From NCBI GenBank assembly GCA_949987705.1, contig OX465281.1, forward strand, positions 179,380,516-179,444,515: a stretch of 64,000 nt of DNA, given 5' to 3'. Position numbers and translations under genes: made by a program. The notes below the pieces were generated by a model that made no database searches, had not been told where the DNA came from, and saw nothing but the letters and a program-made list of their open reading frames with translations. The DNA is from Thereva unica. Its lineage: Eukaryota; Arthropoda; Insecta; Diptera; Therevidae. This document shows, piece after piece, positions 1 through 11,153 of this stretch; the first letter of the stretch is position 1, and each line of letters opens with the position of its first letter.

Positions 1-1020
1 AATTTGGAGGAGGAATCGAGTTTGAATAAGATAAGGCGCTTTTTGAATTAAAATCAGAAATTGGGAAGGATTTATTTGCGCTTAGAATGCTCGATTGCTC
101 ATTATGATTGCAACGGGATTTGTCTATAGAATAATCTTTTATAAAATAATTTTGGGATTTTTGTTTAGAAGATTGTAATGATTTAGTAAGGCTGAACGTT
201 TTAAAGTGGTCTATTTTAGATTTCCGGCACCAGTAGCGTCACTTTCCGCTACCGTCCGCTGGGCATTTCCCGAAAAAGTAGTAAATTGTATTTGACTATT
301 ATTTGGACTACGTTTACTCTCATTATAAAGACGTTTTCTGCACTCTTTTATATGGTGACCTTTATTTTTACAGTAACTACAAACAATTAGGTTCACTTTG
401 TGGGCGGAAAATGTCGGCTCACGCTTTATCTCTACATTCCTTTGAATAACAGGCAACTTAGGGAGATGAGAACTAGATTTCAGAAAGCAATTGTTTGCAT
501 GGCGCCCTAACTTGTTGCAAAATGAGCACTTAATATGTTCATTTGAATATTTCGGTTTATAAACGGATTTTTCTTCTTCAACTGCCGCTTCTACGGCCTC
601 AGATAACTTAGTAAATCCTGAAGCTTTTATTATTAGACGCAAAGGATACTGAAGACCATCAACGAAAGACTTGAGGGCTGTTTTGCCGTTTAGGCTTTCT
701 ATAATTTTCGAAGCATTGGAACCCTCGGCAGCTATACATGCGTCATTCAAATCGGCAAATAATTTCTCTATTCTATTTGCGAAGGCTCTCGTCTTCACTA
801 GAAACTTACTTACAGTTCACTAATTCTGTTTGGATTTGCCTTAAAGTTCTTTGCTCTAAATATAGATCCTGCAAAATTTTTTCAGTTCGGTCCAATCGCT
901 AAAACTTTTATATTTAATCACGTTGTACGCCTGCAGTACAAGTTTACAAGTAATAATATTTAGCATCATGATGATGTCGGTAGCACTATAATCTCCATCT
1001 ATAACATCACAGCAAGTTAT
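1..1020 (-). pseudogene. Ty3/gypsy-type gag fragment
   Basis: Gag of an LTR retrotransposon, the structural protein that packages element RNA. On the minus strand the clearest part (798 to 211) carries a helical region followed by two CCHC zinc knuckles, CSFCNKLGRHANNC and CSYCKNKGHHIKEC. Upstream, 1020 to 800 still reads as gag-like protein (for example YLEQRTLRQIQTEL) but needs two frame changes and crosses a stop near 805, so the gene is broken. The gag frame stops at 211, while the -1 frame is open from about 225 to the window edge, which could be the start of pol. The join near 1020 with hAT-like sequence is abrupt. The family call rests on gag style and the knuckles; no LTR or reverse transcriptase is in the window. 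Confidence 0.7.
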
Positions 1021-1557
1021 CCATTTATCTGGTGGGAGATATAAGAAGTCCGTTAAAATGTTAAACCGTTGAAAAAAATCGAATGTGTTCATCGTAATGA
1101 AATACTCAACGGTTTTCTTATAAATTCCTGAATTTCTTCAAGTTTTCATGGAATACGTTTAACTGTTTCCCTAGATATGTCATCTGGCTCAACATCATTA
1201 TCATCGTAGACATCATGATCTACCTTTTTTTCATCAGTGGTAATAAAATGCTTTAATCTGTTACTCATTTTTCGTTTGATTTCCAATGGATTTTTCAAAT
1301 TTTTGTTCTAATAATGTGTACGCTCCATTTAGTTTTCCAGTATTTGACGCAGTAAATGCAACAAAGCAACAATATTTTCGTCCATCAGCTATTTCTATTC
1401 CTGTTGAAAATGATAATTTTGGAACACCAAGTAATTGCTCATCATTTATATCACTAACGTAAAAAGGTAACCTATCCACTTTAACTTTTCCTGTTATATG
1501 AGCGAAGTTAGTACTAATAAAAATACATCTGTCAAACATCATTCGCTTTGGCTGCAT
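1021..1557 (-). pseudogene. hAT-like transposase remnant (copy A)
   Basis: Minus-strand pieces match the transposase of copy B: residues around KVKVDRLPFYVSDINDEQLL and TASNTGKLNGAYTLLEQK, then a jump to the C-terminal part ending in DFFQRFNILTDFLYLPPDKW. The central catalytic region is deleted and there are frame breaks, so no function is expected. Confidence 0.8.
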
Positions 1558-1714
1558 TTGAAAATTAGCCAGCTACGCAGAATAAGCAGAATCGCAGTAT
1601 CGGCTGCAGGGCATATATTCCCCGCTGCAGCGGATTGATTTTTGGAATGATTCTAAGCAGCTGGCTGAATTTTCGAATGCAGTCAAAGCGAATGATGTTT
1701 GACAGATGTATTTT
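1521..1714. repeat. ~190-bp imperfect palindrome (copy 1)
   Basis: Both sides carry the ACATCTGTCAAACATCATTC type sequence in inverted orientation, followed by GAAAATT-AGCCAGC arms and a centre rich in CTGCAG. The same palindrome occurs at 23413-23614 in the other hAT-like copy, so it was present before the two copies diverged. It could be an old MITE. Confidence 0.75.
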
Positions 1715-2630
1715 CAAACTTCATAAATTTTTAAAACATTTAGCATTTATGTTAAATAATATTATGTATGTAATAACAGTTGTACAAAAGTTATATTGCT
1801 GTTTAAAATGATATTATTGTTAAATACATACATATATCGTCGCTTATCCAGAATAGTGGTGCAACTAAAAATTTCCAATTTCGAGTTTATTTTAAGAATG
1901 TATAGCTAACTATGCACATTTTTATGTAGCAAAAATCCATATTAATACTTCTAAAAATGACCGCTGGAAACCCGATGGAATCCAAGATCATAACATGGGC
2001 TTGTATGAAACTAAAAACTTTCATATGGCTCCCCTGTAAAATTCATTGTTTTTGAGTTGCGACACTATTCTGGATAAGCGACGATATGTGTGAAAAATAA
2101 TGAAAACACGTTTTTTTTTGTCATAACACGGATGGATGGAATAGAGTCCCGTGTAGTACATTTGTTGAGTGAGGATCACTGATCGTACAAGTAACTTTGC
2201 AGAGTCAAAGATGAACAGAAAAGCACACCGCTTTATGCGAAGGTTGCGGTGATTAGTGGGCTCTAGTACAATTTCTCTTTGAACTGATAGTTTTTTTTTA
2301 TTTCCTTATAAAGACTTTTCACTGTGATTTATTTTATTTCATAGCTTTATTATTCGTAAACTGATCTTTATGATTTTGATCATTTTAGAAAGGTAGAATG
2401 GATAAAAAATTTTAATTGACTCTTTTAGGTCTGATAAAATGGTAATTAGGGGTAAACAAAATGAAAGAAGGTAAAAATCATCATTTTGTAAGATTTCGTT
2501 CGCCATGAGCGACCTCTAAATCTTTTCCGATTTGTCCAAAATTTTAAATTTCTTAGTTTTTTGCCTATTCGCATATTTCTAAGGGGTGAGACCCAAAATT
2601 GAAGCACTTTTGCAAATAAGGGTCACCCTA

Positions 2631-2651
2631 ATATATATATATATATATATA
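2631..2651. repeat. (TA)n array 1
   Basis: Dinucleotide run between the end of hAT-like copy A and the TIR of the pogo/Tigger relic. Confidence 0.95.
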
Positions 2652-2869
2652 CAGTACAACCTCGATAATTGCAACACTCGATAATTGCAATTCCTTGGTA
2701 AATGCAACCGGAATTTTTGTTCTACACTGATTCCGTAATTGCAACGAGGACTTGATAAATGCAACTAGAGCTTTTTGAGATTTTTGTGAATTCCCCTTAC
2801 GTTTAAAGTGGTAAGCCCGCCGCCATGAAATCATTGATGTACAGCATTGGGGTACATTCATTGTGTAAA

Positions 2870-3160
2870 TTTATTTGATCACATACCAATTGGAAGTTTT
2901 TTTAAGGTAAAGAATTTTCAGCAACTACACAATCTTTCGAAAAGGGCTGTTCTATTAATTGAACACCACCATGTCATGTATCTGATTGTGAAATTACATC
3001 TGGTGATTTTACTTAACACTTATGTGTTTTCCCCCAAATTGCACTGCCATATTGCAGCCTATGGACCAAAACGTAATTAATTTGACTAAAATTAATTATA
3101 AAAAGACTCTATTAGCCCATGTCGTCGGAAGTTCCAACTTTGATGAAGCAATAAAAGCGA
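2870..3160 (+). pseudogene. Tigger/pogo transposase, part 1 (DDE end)
   Basis: The plus strand encodes the motif PPNCTAILQPMDQNVINLTK, very typical of the last part of the pogo/Tigger DDE domain, followed by YKKTLL and FDEAIKAI. Upstream, a region around KRAVLLIE resembles the motif before the second catalytic Asp, but frames change and the Asp itself is lost. The reading continues across the LINE insertion at 8591 in the expected frame order. Confidence 0.8.
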
Positions 3161-3693
3161 TTTTTTTTTTTTTTTTTTTTTTTATTAAGCATATTTATTT
3201 ATTCATTATAATAAGACTTATAGGCTATGCTTAAACCTACTTTCTATATATAATATATTAATTAATTTTGCCTTTCGGCCTCTTTATTTATTTAATTACT
3301 ACAAAGCTTAACTCTAAATTTAACGCTAAGAAAATTGTAAAAAAAGAAAAACTTAGCTAATTTAACCTATTTTGTAAAACTTAACTTAAATAATAAGACT
3401 TACAACTACCTAATCTAATCTACACATTTAAATCCTACGAACTAGTCTACTCGGGCGACAGCCATCAGACTCTCAGGCGACAGAACTGATACCTCTCGCC
3501 CGACAGCGCACACTACACCTATTCGACTAAACCTAACCTTAAAGCTACCTATCTATCTTAAAACTAAACTTATTACAATGGTAATTCTATATCTATTCCT
3601 ATTTCCCCTACTGGGATCCTAATCCTACTTAGGCTAACGCCTGCATTCACACCATGCATACACTCATTCGCACATTAACACGCTTTATTTATT

Positions 3694-6600
3694 TTATTCC
3701 TCCAGCCACCAGTACTTCGTACTGGCCCTGGAGGCCTCCTCCCTGTCTGAAGGGCCGACTCGCGTGCTGAATCGCAGGAGCTCTGCATTCAGTCCATCGG
3801 CTCGTTCGTGTAACACACGTTTATCCCGCGCCCGACGATAAACGTGGTATATTAAAGGCACTCCTTCTCTGTCTTGTATCAGTCCTAATGAATCTAGCCA
3901 TGGGAATGCTTCGGGTGGTACATATCCTGTCCGTCTTGTCGTGTCATAGTAGCTTGGTTTGGGGTAGTAAGCCCCAAAAATTAAAGGATTGGCGCTCTCT
4001 GTCGCTCTCACAACATAATTTCGGATCAATCTGATTATGAAATTGTCTATCCTCATGGTTGCTGCTTTTCCGTACAGGATGTCATTGGCATGGAATTTTT
4101 TGAAGTTTGACTCAGGCGTTCTATACATGCTTAAGCATGCCCTTAGGCATTGTCTTTCGAACACCCTCAACTTCTCCATATATGATGGGGATATGTTCCA
4201 CCATACGGGGCAGCCGTAGGTGAGTACCGGTCTGACTAAGGTCTTATAGCAATTCACCTTTACCCGTGAGTTAAGGTGTTTACTAAAAAAGAGCCTCTTC
4301 GTCATTTGAAAAGCCTTACGGGTTTTGGCTATAGCAGCACGTATATGACTCTCGTACTACATGTACTGATCCAGCCAAATCCCTAGGTACTTAACCTCGG
4401 TTTTCTTCTCTAACGTTTGTCCCGCATGGCTCCGAATATGAAACGATCGCCAGTTCCTCCTAACATCGCGTGGAGCTTTATTAAGAGGGGTCCTGAAGAG
4501 AATCGTTTCGCATTTTCCATGATTGATTTTCAATTTCCAATCATCAGCATATTGCTCTATTTTATCGAAATCATGTTGCAGTCGCGTCTGGATTACGTCA
4601 ATCTTCGGTCCTGTCCTGTATATAATAAGGTCGTCCGCGAAAGCCAGGGCATTCGGAAGAAATCCAACTATGTCACTTATGTAGATATTAAAGAGTAGCG
4701 GCGAATTTACTGCTCCTTGTTGCAACCCGTTTTTAATTTCTAAGACCTGTGAAGTAAGGTTCCCACTTTTAACGAGAAACTTTTTCCCCGTTATCATGTC
4801 GTAAATTATGCGAAGCAGAGAATCATTCATCCCATACCTGGTTAGCTTTAGAAGTAGTCCTTCAACCCATACAGAGTCAAAGGCCTTCTCCAAGTCAACC
4901 AGGCATGCTCCCGTACACTGTCTCTTGGCAAAGTTCCAGTGTATGTCGGACACCAATTTTGCGCAAGCATGGATAGTGCCATGTTCCGCTCGAAATCCGA
5001 ACTGGTTGTCCGGAATTATTTTATTTTCCTCAACCCAACTTGTCAGCGAACGATTAATTACAACTTCAAATACTTTGCTTATGTTTGGAAGTAAGCTTAT
5101 TGACCGGAGATTAGCTGGGTTTGTTCTATCTTTGTTTCCTTTAGGTATAGGATATACCACAGCCGTTTTCCAGTCTTCTGGAAAATAGGCATTGTTCAAG
5201 CAATTGTTGAACAGCGTGGTGTATATGTCGATCGCACACGGAGGTAGGTGCTTCAGAACCACATTCGGGATGCCATCGATCCCTGACGATTTCTTATTGT
5301 TCAGCATTTGAAAGATTTGCAGAAGTTCATCCTTCTTCACGAATATTGAGTATCCGGTGACCCTTGGGATGTTGTCCGCTGGGCAATCTTCATTGAATTC
5401 AACTAAATGTCGATTCTCAGATCTCCATACTCTTATTTCGTTCTGAAGGTTGAAGTGATTCAACAGAGCTTGATTCTCCAGGTCGAAATTCGGCCGAACA
5501 CTAGTGTTTACCGAGTAGACTTCCTCACAGAATGCCCCCACCAAATCTACTCTGTCCTGCTCATCTTCCACATGATAACAATCGTCATCATCTCGGTAAA
5601 ACGTATCCGGATCTAGGCCTGCCTTTCGCATCAACTCCTCACTGTCTGAATTCCTAGGTAATCGCAACTTCTCCAGTCGATTGTGCGTTTTCCTCCTAAA
5701 GATTTTGTTTATCTGCGGAAACATGCCTGGACCAGTGGGTTTTATGGACCGGATCTTATTGCTCCAATACAGATTTATGGCCTTGGAGTAATTCTCCTTA
5801 ATTAATTGTTGGAGGTTTCGGATCATCGACTTTACTGTTGCGATCTCTGGATTCCGTCGGTCCTGGAATTGGCGGTGTAGTGACTTGAGTCTCGAAAGCA
5901 GAATACTTTTATGTCTTTGTAGATTGTCAATCGTTGAGTTTCTGTAACAGTCAGTGCAGTTGCGTCTTTTTACTTTAGGTATGGTCCGGTCCATTGTTTG
6001 CAAAATAATTCGGTCCATATTTTTCAGTATACCGTCGATTTCGTCTTTAGTCAGGGTTCTGTCAGTCGGCGGTGCTAGCCCTTCCGTCTGTATGGTGCGG
6101 GAAATCGTTCTGGAGAAACGTGGCCAGTGTGCCCTATGGTAAGCATAGGGGTGCACTGTAGCATATTGTTCCAGCTCGATCGACTCGCGTGGCACTTTCA
6201 CTGTGATTGAGAGTCCGTAGTGGTCGCTGTCGTAAGGAACCGTTTGTAGGCAGTTCATATTCTCGTCATTTGTTCGGCCGTTGTCTAGACGTGAGTCAAG
6301 CAAGCATAGATCCAGATATGAACCACCTCTGGGATACGATGGCATATCTGTAGCAAGTAGTGAAACCTTCTGCAGGATTCTGTTGTCTTCCAGCCATCTT
6401 TGTAGCTGGTTACCTCTTGTGTTGGCTATTTGATTTCCCCATGCTCCGTGTTTGGCATTTAAGTCTCCGGCCAATAAGTAATAATTTTCTTCCGCTCCCA
6501 GGTCTAGTATGTGAAAGAGTTGTTCCAATTCGTTGACGAAACGTTCTGCTTGAGGGGCTGCGGGTGCGTAGGCCGCGATCACATACATCCTTCGTCCACT

Positions 6601-6990
6601 TTGGAGAGGGATATATACGATACAGGCTTCCAGCACTCGAAAACGTTCAATGTCTCTGTTTTGTTTGACCCGAAACTTTATTCCATTCCTGATAAGGATA
6701 GCCGTTCCGCCGCCCTGGACGGCCCCAGGACGATCCCGTCTGACTACCTCGTAGTCCTTGTACTCCAGTTTATGTTTCCCTGATAGCTTAGTTTCGCTGA
6801 CAAGGAGCACATCGGGAGCTTCGTGTTGCAACAACGAGAGGAGGTTCGCCCTTCTCTCGATCCTAATGATTGAATTGGCATTTATTGCCACGATTTTTAT
6901 GGAGTTCTCTTGTAGTACTGGCATTATGCGCTTACGGGTCTGCGTGGAAAAGCACGGAATAAACCACGTCCAGTCTGGCATTGTGCTCAT
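3694..6990 (-). pseudogene. LINE ORF2 (endonuclease and reverse transcriptase), one nonsense codon
   Basis: ORF2 makes the nick at the target and reverse-transcribes element RNA. The N-terminal APE-like endonuclease shows NANSI, VSETKL, YAPA, LAGDLNAKHGAWGN and SDHYGL. The reverse transcriptase shows SSGIDGIPN, LRSISLLPN, FGFRAEHGT, LVDLEKAFDSVW, GLQQGAVNSPLLFN and the catalytic FADD box (FADDLIIY). The first 877 codons are open. One TAG at 4357-4359 interrupts; the same frame continues for about 221 more codons to 3694 with normal-looking C-terminal sequence (TLVRPVLTYGCPVWW). So the gene is whole except for one base-level stop, which points to a fairly young copy. Confidence 0.9.
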
Positions 6991-8353
6991 TTACCTGCCT
7001 TTGAATGTTGGCCAATTGTCCCTGGATAGACAGCAAGATTGCCTTTAACTCACTGTCCACCGAGGGTGTGGCCTGTGCTATTTTAGGAGCTTGTTGTGGT
7101 ACTGCCTGTGCTCCCATTGCCGCTTGGGCGAAGGATACATTTGGCCGTACTATGTTTTGGAACATGGCCATTTTCTGCCTTTTCTGTTCCTCAATTAAAT
7201 TTTTTCTCGCTTGAATACGTTTTTTTAGCTCTGCGTATTTCGGGCATCCCCGATAATTAGCGGGGTGTCCTTTTGAGCGGCAGAGCACGCAGTATAGCTT
7301 AGTCATGTCGTCCACCCGCTCTTTGCCCAGCGGGCATTCCCCTGGCTTGTGTTCTTTATCGCACTTTATGCACCTAAATGCCATTCGGCAGTTAGGCGCT
7401 GCGTGCCCGAACCTTTGGCATCTCATGCACTGAAGGACGCCATCTTTTTTGGTTACTTTTTCCCAACTCACTATGAGATGACCAACATCCCTTATTGATT
7501 TAAGGGCGTCTAGTCGGCTCTCTGGGGATAGCTGAACTAAAAAGAAAGGGAGTGTCTTTTTAGCTGCGCGTGAACGCGGTGTTGCAAATGGCTTCACCGT
7601 TAAAAAATTTAAATTTTCAATTTTCTTCTCTTTTAGCAGAGTAAGAATTTCTTCAGGGTCCATACCGGGATCCAGGCCCTTCAGAAGGACGTTTATTTTT
7701 TTATCCGCCTTTGCTGTGTAGGAGAAATATTCTGTCTCCGTTCGCTCAAGCACACTTTTCATTTTTTTAAAATCATCCATTTTCACACACATAAGGGAAT
7801 GGTGTCCGTTAGACTGTCTCTTAACGGAATACCCTTCCCTCCCAATCACTCTTAAAGCTAAAGCTAATGTGTCTGAGACACTTTGCTTAAATATATTAAT
7901 TGGGGGTACCTTTTCTTTTCTTATCTTCCCTATGAAATTGGTTTTCGTTGTTCTTGGTGTTGTTGACGTTGTTGTTGTTTCTGCTGCTGATTTTTTCGTA
8001 GCTTCTTCCAATGAAGTTTTTGCGGCCACTTTTTCTAGAGGAGGCTGTTTGCTGCAGTTTTTTGCCTTCACTGTATTGATGAGTTCTGCGAGCGCTTTCT
8101 CATCTTCCTCATTTGTCATCAGTGGAGCGAAGGAGTTTCCTAATCCAGTATATGACGGATGTTGCTGTGGGTCTGTAGGTGGCACACTCTCGCAAGAGCT
8201 CTCGTCGGCACCGCTACAGTTATCCTCCGTTGCTGCAGTCAGCTCATCAGCTGGCGATATTTTTGATTTCCTCGGAGTTAGAAGTTTTTTTGTTTTTTTT
8301 CTTTTTTTAATTGTCAATGCAATCACTGCACTATTTGAGGGACGGGGGTCCAT
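6932..8353 (-). CDS. LINE ORF1 (gag-like RNA-binding protein)
   Basis: ORF1 protein of the Jockey-like LINE, expected to coat element RNA. I prefer the Met at 8353 (MDPRPSNSAV), about 473 residues, over an in-frame Met 26 codons upstream, because the upstream segment has no family look. A basic N-terminus (KKRKKTKK) is followed by a low-complexity S/T/E-rich stretch, an RRM-like region, then three zinc knuckles: CMRCQRFGHAAPNC, CIKCDKEHKPGEC and CVLCRSKGHPANYRGC. The end overlaps the start of ORF2 by 59 nt in another frame, as in many LINEs. It appears intact. Confidence 0.88.
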   Translation of the reverse strand: MDPRPSNSAVIALTIKKRKKTKKLLTPRKSKISPADELTAATEDNCSGADESSCESVPPTDPQQHPSYTGLGNSFAPLMTNEEDEKALAELINTVKAKNCSKQPPLEKVAAKTSLEEATKKSAAETTTTSTTPRTTKTNFIGKIRKEKVPPINIFKQSVSDTLALALRVIGREGYSVKRQSNGHHSLMCVKMDDFKKMKSVLERTETEYFSYTAKADKKINVLLKGLDPGMDPEEILTLLKEKKIENLNFLTVKPFATPRSRAAKKTLPFFLVQLSPESRLDALKSIRDVGHLIVSWEKVTKKDGVLQCMRCQRFGHAAPNCRMAFRCIKCDKEHKPGECPLGKERVDDMTKLYCVLCRSKGHPANYRGCPKYAELKKRIQARKNLIEEQKRQKMAMFQNIVRPNVSFAQAAMGAQAVPQQAPKIAQATPSVDSELKAILLSIQGQLANIQRQVNEHNARLDVVYSVLFHADP

Positions 8354-8590
8354 GTTATGGCCCGCTCCCCAGCGTTCGTTTCGCTTTTTGTTACTTGGAA
8401 TACTATACGCACTGTACTTTAAAAATATCAAATTATTTTAAACGTTTATAGCGTATGGCACTATTTTATAGGCGCGGTACCGCGGTAATTTATATTTAAA
8501 TACTTGCTTTAAAAAAAAAATAGTTTTTTCTTTTAGAGTTTTCGTCCTCGCTGTGTGACAGTCCGATCTAGACTCAAGCAATAAAAGCGA

Positions 8591-9055
8591 TCAATATAAA
8601 AGATGTGCTGTGCTTTTTAATGGGTGCATGGAACAATATAAGTTCTAATGCAATTTATAAGTGTTTTAAAAAAGTTATGCCTTCGCCAGGAAGGTGGGAC
8701 CCGGATGACGATATCCCTTTAAGTAAATTAAGAGATCAAATCGCCGCTGAAGACATGTCAACAGAATTCTTTCAAAACTTGCTACAACAAATTTCGGAAG
8801 GCGAGGAATTGGATAATACTGAAATTATTAGATGGATTTTCGAAAAAGATGCAAATTTATCCGATTGTAACGTTGTCAGTGATGAAAGCGAGGAAGATGA
8901 GGTTGTGCAGGAGGTTATTCAGAAAGTCAAAAACATTGATGCAGTTAAAGCCCTAAACACTTATATTAAATGGGGTGAAGAATATGAGATTTCGTTGAAC
9001 ACACTTCCAGTTTTACAGAACCTGAAAGAAGTCGTGACTGAACATCCTTCAGGCA
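8591..9055 (+). pseudogene. Tigger/pogo transposase, part 2 (C-terminus)
   Basis: Continues the transposase interrupted at 3160: AWNNISSNAIYKCFKKV is the classic segment after the DDE domain, followed by an acidic tail (DESEEDEVVQE) and KALNTYIKW. The frame is open, which suggests that the LINE insertion is not very old. The end is cut by LINE sequence near 9059. Confidence 0.82.
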
Positions 9056-9058
9056 TCG

Positions 9059-10722
9059 ATGGCTAGCGGGTTCGATGTCATAGCGTTCACGGAAACCTGG
9101 CTTCACGAAGGTATTCTTAATGCAGAACTCTTCGATTCCTCCTACCAAGTCTTCCGGAGGGACCGTCACACTGACTCGGATGCTCGCGGGGGTGGCGTAC
9201 TTCTTGCATGCCGCAGCCACCTTAATTGTAACCCAATTTCGCTTCCTAGTTTCTCTAACCCCTTGGACATTGAGCTTGTCGCTCTCAAGATTTCTTTCTC
9301 AAAATCAAATCTTTTCCTGTTGTGCTGCTATATCCCACCAGATATGATAAGCACACTTGACGATGGAGGTTTAAGCCTCTATGATATTCTCATCTCCTGT
9401 GTTGATTATAGCCTGAATATGATGAACACTGGTGATGAATTACTTCTTCTTGGCGACTTCAATTTACCCAATATTCAGTGGGTATTTGATGAAGCTGACG
9501 ATAACTACCTCCCCGAAGGCAATTTTAATTCTAAGGAATCCTGTTTTCTCAATTCCTTATTCTCACTTGGCCTTAATCAAATGAGTGGTGTGACTAATGT
9601 GTTAGGGAGGCAGTTGGATCTTGTATTCTTTACCGACTCAGGAAACATGATTGTTGAACCCAGTCCAATAGTCATGACGTCCGTTGACAATTACCACCCT
9701 CCTCTTTTGCTAAATTACTGCTTCAACTCAAAGAACAATCCTTGTCCGGAGGCGGTAACCCATTCCTTCAACTTTAAGAAGGCTAACTTTAATGAACTCT
9801 CATCTAAGCTTGCCTTGATTGATTTCAACAGCTTACTTTCCTCAAATGAATTGGATGTCTCAAATGAATTGAACGACGGTTTTACGCCGTACTATATGAA
9901 GCTATTGCTTCATGCGTACCTTTTGAGCCCCAAAAATTGCGCAGTTCATCTCCACCTTGGTACAAAAATGAGCTGAAGCATTTAAGGAATCAGAAAAATA
10001 GACTCTGGAAGACCTATTTAAAAAGGAAGGATTCTCCGAGTCTTATTACATTTACTGATTGCTATAACAGATTTCGTTTACTCTCTTCTGCTCTGTATGG
10101 CGAATATCTCAGCAGCATGAGGGACCAGGTTTATTCTGATCCTAGAAACTTCTTCAAATTTGTCAACTCCAAGAAAAAAGCTGATAACTACCCAAAGACT
10201 ATGCAGCACACTAACTGGTCAAGTAGTGAGTCTTCCTCGATTTGCAACATGTTTGCTTCATTCTTTCACCAATCTTTCACCCCTTCTAATTTTCAACCTA
10301 ATGACAATAATTTTCGTCACATAACTCTACACCGAGAGGCTACTAGTTTGTCTCTCTCAATCTCCATTGACGATATCATGAAACATATTGATGAACTCCC
10401 ATACGATTTCACTTCCGGCCCTGACGGTATCCCTCCTGCTGTCCTTAAATCCTGTGTGGAGGTTCTCCAGTGTCCACTGAAAACCCTTTGTCAAAAGTCC
10501 TTGGATAAAGGGTACTTCCCTACTCTTTGGAAGAATTCGTTCATAATTCCTATTCACAAAAGTGGTAGCAAGAACGAAATATCGAACTACAGACCAATTG
10601 CCAAGCTGTCTGTCATACTGAAGCTTTTTGAATCAATCATTTATTCTGCAATCGTGCCCATCTGCAAAAAACTTATTTCTCTTATTTCCCTATTTTTTAT
10701 TACAGATTTAGATTCTTCATGA
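9059..10722 (+). pseudogene. CR1/Jockey-group LINE ORF2 fragment
   Basis: Truncated LINE with the endonuclease (FDVIAFTETWLHEG, ARGGGVLL, LLLGDFNLPNIQW) in one frame to about 9935 and, after a frameshift there, the linker and first reverse-transcriptase blocks (PPWYKNELKHLRNQKNRLWK, FTSGPDGIPPAVLKSC, NYRPIAKLSVILKLFE). It lacks its 5' part and everything from the LDLxKAFD block onward, including the catalytic Asp pair. It is inactive. I could not settle the clade. Confidence 0.85.
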
Positions 10723-10901
10723 AAAAATATGAAGATTTTATTCTTATCATTTTTTGTGATTCGCCTTAGATGGCGCTGTAATCGGCGGAAATAAATAAGT
10801 AATAAAAAACGTTTTCCTCCGATTACAGCGCCATCTATGGCGAATCGTAAAAAATGCTTGGGACAAAATCTTCATATTTTTTTATGAAGATTCCGAATCT
10901 G
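10703..10901. repeat. 199-bp palindromic MITE-like element
   Basis: Two ~90-bp arms in inverted orientation: CAGATT...TCTTCATGAAAAAATATGAAG...GGCGCTGTAATCGG against its complement, with a short centre near 10790-10810. The arms differ at several positions, so it is not brand new. No coding potential. Confidence 0.85.
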
Positions 10902-11097
10902 CCAAAAAAAAATGGGGGGTCCCATTTAAATTTCCAAAGCTGCCCCCCACCCCCCAAAGAGGGGGTTGTTTGGGGGGTCCATTTTTGTATGGTCGGATAG
11001 AGTTTCAAAAAATATTGAACACGTGTTTTTTGTTTTTCTATTTCAATCCCAAATTTCAGAGATATTTGGGTGGTACGGGTGGTTTGGAACACCCTGT
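10902..11097. other. Terminal fragment of an unassigned TIR element
   Basis: No gene. G-rich and C-rich runs (10912-10980) lead to an end GGAACACCCTG next to TA. The ACACCCTG end resembles the CAGGGTGT termini of the palindromic elements further along, so this is probably one end of a related DNA element whose other end is missing. Confidence 0.5.
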
Positions 11098-11111
11098 ATA
11101 TATATATACCG

Positions 11112-11153
<42 letters not shown>
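11098..11153. repeat. (TA)n array 2
   Basis: TA run, once interrupted by CCGC, ending in CAG. The last 8 bp ATATACAG are the left target duplication of the hAT element; the same CAG is also the start of the DD41D element. Confidence 0.9.

Larger units (their letters stand above)
1021..2630 (-). mobile_element. hAT-like DNA transposon, internally deleted copy A
   Basis: Shortened relative of the element at 22764-28217. Its terminal end (2630 back to about 1720) matches the left end of that copy in reverse complement, including the end TAGGGTGACCCTTATTTGC. The coding remnant (1557-1021) joins two parts of the transposase that are far apart in the longer copy. The other end is missing and is replaced by the gag fragment. 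The superfamily is inferred from the shared transposase family and from the 8-bp target duplication seen on the relative at 11154-12774. Confidence 0.75.
3161..8575 (-). mobile_element. Full-length Jockey-like non-LTR retrotransposon
   Basis: Minus-strand LINE of 5.4 kb bounded by a 15-bp target duplication AAGCAATAAAAGCGA at 3146-3160 and 8576-8590. The 3' end is a poly-A tail, seen as T-run 3161-3183, preceded by AATAAA-like signals on the minus strand. It has a short 5' UTR (8575-8354), ORF1 with three zinc knuckles, ORF2 with endonuclease and reverse transcriptase, and a ~500-nt 3' UTR. It interrupts the Tigger transposase. ORF2 shows no RNase H domain, which fits the Jockey clade; the exact clade is inferred by eye. 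Confidence 0.9.
2652..9058 (+). mobile_element. pogo/Tigger-type DNA transposon relic, split by a LINE
   Basis: Starts after TA with CAGTACAACCTCGATAATTG, a pogo/Tigger-like terminus in which GATAATTGCAA recurs. The transposase remnant runs to 3160, is interrupted by the LINE at 3161-8575, and resumes at 8576. The N-terminal half of the transposase and the right terminus are absent. The right side is cut by another LINE near 9059. Confidence 0.8.

Noticed and set aside
3161..3183. T-run as a terminator
   Set aside because: It is the poly-A tail of a minus-strand LINE, confirmed by the 15-bp target duplication.
7869..8441. 190-codon plus-strand frame
   Set aside because: Antisense of the LINE ORF1, made open by the low-complexity S/T/E-rich part.
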